From Oscillospiraceae bacterium (GTDB lineage Bacteria > Bacillota > Clostridia > Oscillospirales > Oscillospiraceae): a stretch of DNA of 64,000 bases. The translations under genes were made by a program, and so were the position numbers. The notes below the pieces were generated by a model. It had not been told where the DNA came from. It made no database searches and saw only the letters and a list, made by a program, of their open reading frames with translations. Positions 60,274 through 64,000 of the stretch are shown here, one piece after another (within the stretch, counting starts at the first letter, position 1; the number at the start of each line of letters is the position of its first letter). The DNA lies in the NCBI GenBank assembly GCA_902778115.1, contig CACYWG010000015.1, positions 28,579 to 92,578 on the forward strand. The letters are read 5' to 3'.

Positions 60274-61851
60274 TTATTGCTCAATTTCTGCACTTTTCAA
60301 ATACTTTCTGAGCTGCAGCTTGACGTCGATGCTGCCGTCCTTATAGATGATGACCCGGTCGATGAGCTGCTGGCAGGTGCTCTGCCGCTGCACGTCGTTC
60401 ATCTCCGGCCAGGTCGACTGCAGGGTGCGGAGGATGCCCTTGATCTTCTGCTTTTTCCTCTCGATGGTGGAGTAGCGCTCCTCCTCGCGGATCTGCGCCT
60501 CGATGTTCCGGACGCGCTGCCTGGCGTCGAGGATCTTTTCGCTGAGCACATCGTCGGTCTCGTCCTCGTCTTCGAAATCGTAGAGACGGCTCAGGCGTTT
60601 GCGAGCTGCGGCCAGCTCCTTTTGCAGCACGGCGATGTTGTCGACGCTGTTCTCCGTCTTCCGCGTGTCGGGCTGCCCCAGGTATTTCAGCCGGAACAGC
60701 TCGTCGATGACGGCCTGCTCCACGTCCTTGCACCAGAAGCGCTCGCTGTCGCAGCTGTCGGCCTTGCCGAAGCGGGCGTTGCTGGATTCCTGCGAAGAAT
60801 AGCAGACCAGCTTATGCCCCTTGTCGCCCCATTTCTGATAGCGCATCTTCGCGCCGCACTCGCCGCAGTACACGAGCCCCGAGAGCAGATAGTTGGAGGC
60901 CGTTCGGTTGACGCTGCGCCGCTGCATTTCCTCCTGCGCCTCCTGCCAGGTCTCCAGGGAGATGATGGCCTCGTGGTTGCCCTCGTATTCCTCGCCGTTG
61001 AAGATGATGCAGCCGGTGAGGGACTTGCGCATCAGGATCTGACGGATCGCTTGGTCACCGCTGAAATGAAAGCGCTCCGCGATCTTCTGCGGCGGCATCT
61101 TTTCTTCGATGTACAGGCGGAAGATCTCCCGCACGACCTCCGCTTCCTCGGGCACGATCTCCAGCGAGGAGGTCTCCTTGTTGTAGCGGTAGCCGAAGGG
61201 CGCGTTGCCGCCGCCCATCCACTTGCCGGAGGCCACCCGCGCCTGCCGTCCGCGCTTGAGCTTTTCCACGATCTGGTCGCGGTCAAACTCCGCCAGCGTG
61301 GCAAAGAGCATCAGCAGGAACTTGCCCTGGGGGTTGTCCTTGTCGATCCGGCAGTAGTTTTCCGCCACGGAGACAAAGTTGATGTCCTCCCGGTTGCGGT
61401 TAACGGCGCTGTTTTTACTGTCCTTCGCGGCGACGATGTAGTCCTGGATGAACTGCAGCGTGCCCAGCAGCGAGCGGCCCAGACGGTCGATACGCGCCAC
61501 CACCAGGGAGTTGACGCGGATGTGCGATTTCCCGGTGTTGAAGTCCGTGATCGCGCCCATGATCTCCTGCAGGGCGGGGCGCTCCATGTTCGTGCCGGTA
61601 TAGCCGTCATCGATGAACAGCACCAGGTTTTTGTAGCCGTTGGCCGTGCACCAGCGGACGATGTCGGCCTCCTGGATATCCAGCCCGAAGCCCAGATCCG
61701 CCTGCCGGTCGGTGGATACGCGGAGGTAGCCCACGTTGATGAGGAAGTTGTCGTCCTCGTCCAGCTCCACCGCCTCGTCGATGACGATCTTCATGTTGTG
61801 TTTGAGGTCCAGTATGTTTTTCAGGTGATAGGTTCTCTCTGTCTTTTTCAT
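60274..61851 (-). CDS. large serine site-specific recombinase
   Basis: A 525-residue recombinase. The resolvase catalytic domain has Ser46 in VGYLRVSTDRQADLG, and ARIDRLGRSLLGTLQFIQDY near residue 115. The recombinase domain follows (FGYRYNKETSSLEIVPEEAE). A zinc ribbon begins YCGECGAKMRYQKWG near 325, and a long coiled coil with DNA-binding tail ends the protein. It integrates and excises DNA between short att sites. ATG 61851 has GGAAGG close upstream and lies about 20 bases behind its own promoter. It is the closest gene to the sigG fragment, so it is the likely agent of the insertion. Confidence 0.95.
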   Translation of the reverse strand: MKKTERTYHLKNILDLKHNMKIVIDEAVELDEDDNFLINVGYLRVSTDRQADLGFGLDIQEADIVRWCTANGYKNLVLFIDDGYTGTNMERPALQEIMGAITDFNTGKSHIRVNSLVVARIDRLGRSLLGTLQFIQDYIVAAKDSKNSAVNRNREDINFVSVAENYCRIDKDNPQGKFLLMLFATLAEFDRDQIVEKLKRGRQARVASGKWMGGGNAPFGYRYNKETSSLEIVPEEAEVVREIFRLYIEEKMPPQKIAERFHFSGDQAIRQILMRKSLTGCIIFNGEEYEGNHEAIISLETWQEAQEEMQRRSVNRTASNYLLSGLVYCGECGAKMRYQKWGDKGHKLVCYSSQESSNARFGKADSCDSERFWCKDVEQAVIDELFRLKYLGQPDTRKTENSVDNIAVLQKELAAARKRLSRLYDFEDEDETDDVLSEKILDARQRVRNIEAQIREEERYSTIERKKQKIKGILRTLQSTWPEMNDVQRQSTCQQLIDRVIIYKDGSIDVKLQLRKYLKSAEIEQ

Positions 61852-61873
61852 AAGTACACCTTCCTTGCTTTGT

Positions 61874-61902
61874 AATATAGCATGTTTTTTCTCTGTTCTC
61901 AA
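61874..61902 (-). promoter_or_regulatory. sigma-A promoter of the recombinase gene
   Basis: On the minus strand TTGAGA, 17 bases, TATATT. The expected start point is near 61867. This looks like vegetative sigma-A, not a sigma-E or sigma-K sporulation promoter. Confidence 0.8.
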
Positions 61903-61949
61903 TAGATTCTCATTTTTACTCGTAAGAACTGCGAAACGTAGGTATGGCG

Positions 61950-61987
61950 AAAAACGGTATGGGACTGTGACGGTCTCATACCGTTTT
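61950..61987 (-). terminator. terminator of the mobilisation operon
   Basis: AAAACGGTATGAGACC / GGTCCCATACCGTTTTT-type stem seen on the minus strand (AAAACGGTATGGGAC / GGTCTCATACCGTTTT on the plus), with a 6-base loop and a T-run. It separates the relaxase operon from the recombinase promoter. Confidence 0.82.
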
Positions 61988-61998
61988 CGCTTTTCTGT

Positions 61999-62307
61999 TC
62001 ACAGTACCGGTTCCCTATGGCGCGGTCTCTTGGGCGGGGGCATCGCATCCCGCTGCTTCACCAGCTCCTGGTTCCTCTCCAGCTTTTTGAGCACCGAGGG
62101 CTTCCCCGCCGCGGGAGACTCGTCCGGCTCATCATCGAGTTCATCGTCCAGCGCGTCCAGCTCGGCCCTCGTCAGCGGACGGCGCTCATTGCGCTCGTAG
62201 ATCTCGTTCACGATCCTGTCCACGTCGGGGCAGTTGATCCGGATCTTGTCGTAATCGGACGGGTCGATCAGCTCGTCGCCGAGAAACAGTCTCACCTTAA
62301 ACTCCAT
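61999..62307 (-). CDS. hypothetical acidic protein of the mobilisable element
   Basis: 102 residues starting MEFKVRLFLGDELIDPSDYDKI, with an Asp/Glu-rich middle (LDALDDELDDEPDE) and a basic Pro/Arg tail. Small proteins like this often sit beside MobV relaxases in Firmicute elements, but I do not know a function. ATG 62307 has GGAGG eight bases upstream. Ends at the terminator at 61950. The 90-base gap to the relaxase gene holds nothing I recognise. Confidence 0.65.
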   Translation of the reverse strand: MEFKVRLFLGDELIDPSDYDKIRINCPDVDRIVNEIYERNERRPLTRAELDALDDELDDEPDESPAAGKPSVLKKLERNQELVKQRDAMPPPKRPRHREPVL

Positions 62308-62403
62308 TGCCAACCCCTCCTTTCTCTTTTGAAATTGTTGCCGATTCGGGCAAAAAGTAATCCCCCGCCGGGCGGCGAGGGATCCTGGTGATCGGTATTC
62401 TTC

Positions 62404-63390
62404 TCATAAACTCAGCTCCTTCTTTTTCTGCGGATCGGGCACGCCACGCAGCAACTCCGGCGCGTACTGACTGACCCGGCGGTACAGGTTCTGGTAGTCT
62501 GCCTCCAGCTGCTTGGCCGTCAGCCGCTCGGTCAGCTTCTTTTCCTTCACCTGCTTGCTGAGGTCTGCCTTGTCGGCCTCCAGCTTGTCCACCTTACTTG
62601 TCAGGCTTGCGTTCTCCTTCTGCAATTCCCTGTAGGCCTTCTCGTAGCCGCTCAGCGTCTCCTTGAATTTGGTCAGCTTAGGGAAGAGCTTTTTCAGCCG
62701 CTTCCGGATCTCTTCGATATTCTTCTTGGCGGTGAAGGCGTTGGTCTCGTCCATGATCGCCAGGATGCCGCGCAGCTGCTTGTCCAGGTGCTCGGCCTCC
62801 TTGAAAAGCCGCGGCGGAATGTGGGTGCGCCCGGTGATGCTGGCGCTTTTGCCCCGCTCCAGATCCGGGTACTTCTCCGCCATGTGTTGCCAGAAGCCGT
62901 CCTGCCACTCGGTCAGCTTTTTCTTGTTGCCCACGATCTCCTTGGCGCTCAGCCGCCCGTCCTCCGTGATCGGGACAAAAGAAACGTGCATATGGGGCGT
63001 CTTCTCGTCCATATGCACGACGGCGGATATGAAGTTTTCCGGGGCGATCCGGCTCTGCAGGAAGCCCAGCGCGTGCTCGAAGTAGGCGCGGACTTCTTCC
63101 CGCTTCTTTCCCTCAAAGAACTCCGGGCTTGCGGTGATGAGCGTCTCCACCACCCGGACGCTGTTGGAGCAGACGCGAGGACACTGGCAGTCCTTGATCC
63201 GAGCCTCTGCCTGGGCACGGTACTTGTCCCGCGGTTCGACCAGGTGAAAGTTGAATTTGCTGCGGCTGAGATCCACGTCGGGATTACTGGCGTAGGTCTC
63301 CTTGGTGCGCTCGTTGTGGGCCTCGATGTTGCCGATCTCCGGCCCCTTGTACTTGGCGAAGCGGAGGATGCCGTACTGTGCCTTTGCCAT
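62404..63390 (-). CDS. MobV-type plasmid mobilisation relaxase (Pre/Mob family)
   Basis: A 328-residue relaxase. The N-terminal YGILRFAKYKGPEIGNIEAHNER is the MobV opening, and the metal-binding histidine motif is HMDEKTPHMHVSF (His126, His133, His135). From residue 205 a long coiled coil follows (KENASLTSKVDKLEADKADL). It nicks the element at oriT and pilots transfer with a helper conjugation system. GGAGG is eight bases before ATG 63390. The preceding 18-codon frame ends in TGA that overlaps this ATG, so translation is coupled. Confidence 0.93.
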   Translation of the reverse strand: MAKAQYGILRFAKYKGPEIGNIEAHNERTKETYASNPDVDLSRSKFNFHLVEPRDKYRAQAEARIKDCQCPRVCSNSVRVVETLITASPEFFEGKKREEVRAYFEHALGFLQSRIAPENFISAVVHMDEKTPHMHVSFVPITEDGRLSAKEIVGNKKKLTEWQDGFWQHMAEKYPDLERGKSASITGRTHIPPRLFKEAEHLDKQLRGILAIMDETNAFTAKKNIEEIRKRLKKLFPKLTKFKETLSGYEKAYRELQKENASLTSKVDKLEADKADLSKQVKEKKLTERLTAKQLEADYQNLYRRVSQYAPELLRGVPDPQKKKELSL

Positions 63391-63446
63391 CAGCGCTGCC
63401 TCCGTTTCCGACGCACGATGCGCGTTTTATTTCTGATATGATTCAT
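63390..63446 (-). CDS. 18-residue basic leader peptide upstream of the relaxase
   Basis: ATG 63446 opens a frame of 18 codons, MNHIRNKTRIVRRKRRQR, with nine Arg/Lys. It has its own GAGGG seven bases upstream, and its TGA stop overlaps the relaxase ATG as TGATG. The overlap and the ribosome site suggest real translation, as leader peptide or small relaxosome protein. Too short for homology judgement. Confidence 0.55.
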   Translation of the reverse strand: MNHIRNKTRIVRRKRRQR

Positions 63447-63490
63447 TTTCTTACCCTCATTTCTTTTTTAGATATTGACTTGAAATTCTC

Positions 63491-63504
63491 CGTACGTTCG
63501 TACG
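63491..63504. repeat. perfect palindrome CGTACGTTCGTACG after the primase gene
   Basis: A 6-2-6 palindrome that ends one base before the primase stop codon, upstream of the relaxase leader. It could be an operator or part of the transfer origin region; there is no direct evidence. Confidence 0.35.
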
Positions 63505-64000
63505 TCATGGGATCAGCGCGTAGATGCCCACATAGCCCCGGACGCGGCGGCCGTTGACATAGAGATTGTTGGTGCTCTCCAGCCTGTATTCCGGTGCAAG
63601 CGCGGCCATCTGATCCAGAAAGCTCTTTTTGGCCAGCGGGAAGTAGGCGTTTTCCTCGCACCACAGGACATACAACTCGTACAGGCGCTGGGACGTAATG
63701 TCGTAATCCGCCTTGAAGCCGATGTAGCCCTCGGATTTGAGAAACTCCGTCACATTGTTCCCCTCGGACACACTCTCCCGCATGTTCTCCAAGCTGCGCT
63801 CGCTGAGCGTGAAGCGGAAGTCGTTGGCCATCAGCCGCCGCAGCCCCTCCAGCGCCCAGAGAAAGATGCTGTCGATCTCGTCGATCAGCTTTTCCGACAG
63901 AAAGGGATCGTCCACCCGGTCGGCGGGCTTGTCCTTCACCGTCAGAATGATCTGGCGGCGGAAGAAGCCGACGCTGCGGTCATAGCGGGATTTCAGCGCC
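63505..64000 (-). CDS. phage/plasmid-type primase-helicase C-terminal part, cut by the right edge
   Basis: 165 codons are visible, open to the edge without a start: ALKSRYDRSVGFFRRQIILT leads into KDKPADRVDDPFLSEKLIDEI, then FLWALEGLRRLMANDFRF and the winged-helix-like end. FFRRQ...DP.L..KL..E..GI is the C-terminal pattern of P4-type (DUF5906-like) primase-helicases that replicate phages and integrative elements. An ATG at 63939 lacks a ribosome site and lies inside the conserved part, so it is not the start. Confidence 0.8.
   Translation of the reverse strand, partial: ALKSRYDRSVGFFRRQIILTVKDKPADRVDDPFLSEKLIDEIDSIFLWALEGLRRLMANDFRFTLSERSLENMRESVSEGNNVTEFLKSEGYIGFKADYDITSQRLYELYVLWCEENAYFPLAKKSFLDQMAALAPEYRLESTNNLYVNGRRVRGYVGIYALIP

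Larger units (their letters stand above)
60230..64000. mobile_element. mobilisable integrative element inserted in sigG (left end; right end outside window)
   Basis: From sigG outward the element holds a large serine recombinase, a small acidic protein, a MobV-type relaxase, an 18-codon leader and a primase C-terminal part, all on the minus strand. Recombinase, relaxase and primase together are the typical gene set of integrative mobilisable elements. The recombinase abuts the C-terminal fragment of the split gene, as spoIVCA does next to the sigK fragment in Bacillus. Confidence 0.8.

Overview
The window reads as chromosome of a high-GC, strictly anaerobic, endospore-forming Firmicute. Pyruvate:ferredoxin oxidoreductase points to anaerobic metabolism. 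SpoIVB, a YlmC/YmxH protein and a sigma-G gene fragment point to sporulation. HrcA/CIRCE heat-shock control, ECF-type uptake ATPases, many lipoproteins with LxxC lipoboxes and strong Shine-Dalgarno sites point to the Firmicutes. An Oscillospiraceae-like gut Clostridia member is the best guess; this is an inference from gene content and from the short AT-rich dispersed repeats between genes, not from a database match.

Layout: 1-4.9 kb has an Asp23/DAK2 pair facing a broken pyruvate:ferredoxin oxidoreductase gene. 5-8.1 kb holds a GNAT acetyltransferase and the rpmG-secE-nusG-rplK-rplA operon on the minus strand, which ends in a terminator without rplJ/rplL. 8.2-13.4 kb has folC, ruvX, an MscS channel, spoIVB, a ParB-like gene and ylmC. 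13.4-18.4 kb is the heat-shock operon hrcA-grpE-dnaK-dnaJ behind a sigma-A promoter and CIRCE operator. 18.5-30.7 kb is mixed housekeeping: an acyltransferase with a zinc ribbon, DUF1846, membrane proteins, an XRE/DUF2975 pair, a DivIVA-like protein, a HAD phosphatase, M3 and M18 peptidases, an unusual solute-binding lipoprotein and an rRNA-type methyltransferase. 30.7-37.4 kb has a 117-bp tandem repeat, ecfA1-ecfA2-ecfT-truA, a CvpA protein and a zinc-finger Clp ATPase. 37.4-40 kb has palindromic repeats around a DUF559 endonuclease-like gene, then a tightly overlapped macrodomain-rhomboid-DUF523 cluster. 40-49.7 kb has a MarR regulator divergent from a membrane hydrolase, then secA, pgeF, a peptide-type binding protein, cdd and a threonine aldolase. 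49.7-59.7 kb has DUF4349 and AlkZ-related genes, a beta-galactosidase/alpha-galactosidase/PAP2 operon, an AraC regulator, a dicarboxylate symporter and a DapF-family gene.

The most striking region is 59.7-64.0 kb. Only the C-terminal part of sigG is present. Directly upstream, where the rest of sigG should be, lies a large serine recombinase followed by mobilisation and primase genes that run off the right edge. A mobilisable element therefore appears to have split the forespore sigma factor gene. The arrangement resembles the skin element in sigK: the recombinase abuts the C-terminal fragment. Whether the element is excised during sporulation or has simply inactivated sigG cannot be decided from this window.

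Other noteworthy items are a circularly permuted solute-binding lipoprotein, a DUF559 gene whose ribosome-binding site and C-terminus come from flanking palindromic repeats, and a deletion of about 47 bp that frameshifts the pyruvate:ferredoxin oxidoreductase gene. No rRNA gene, tRNA gene or CRISPR array was recognised.
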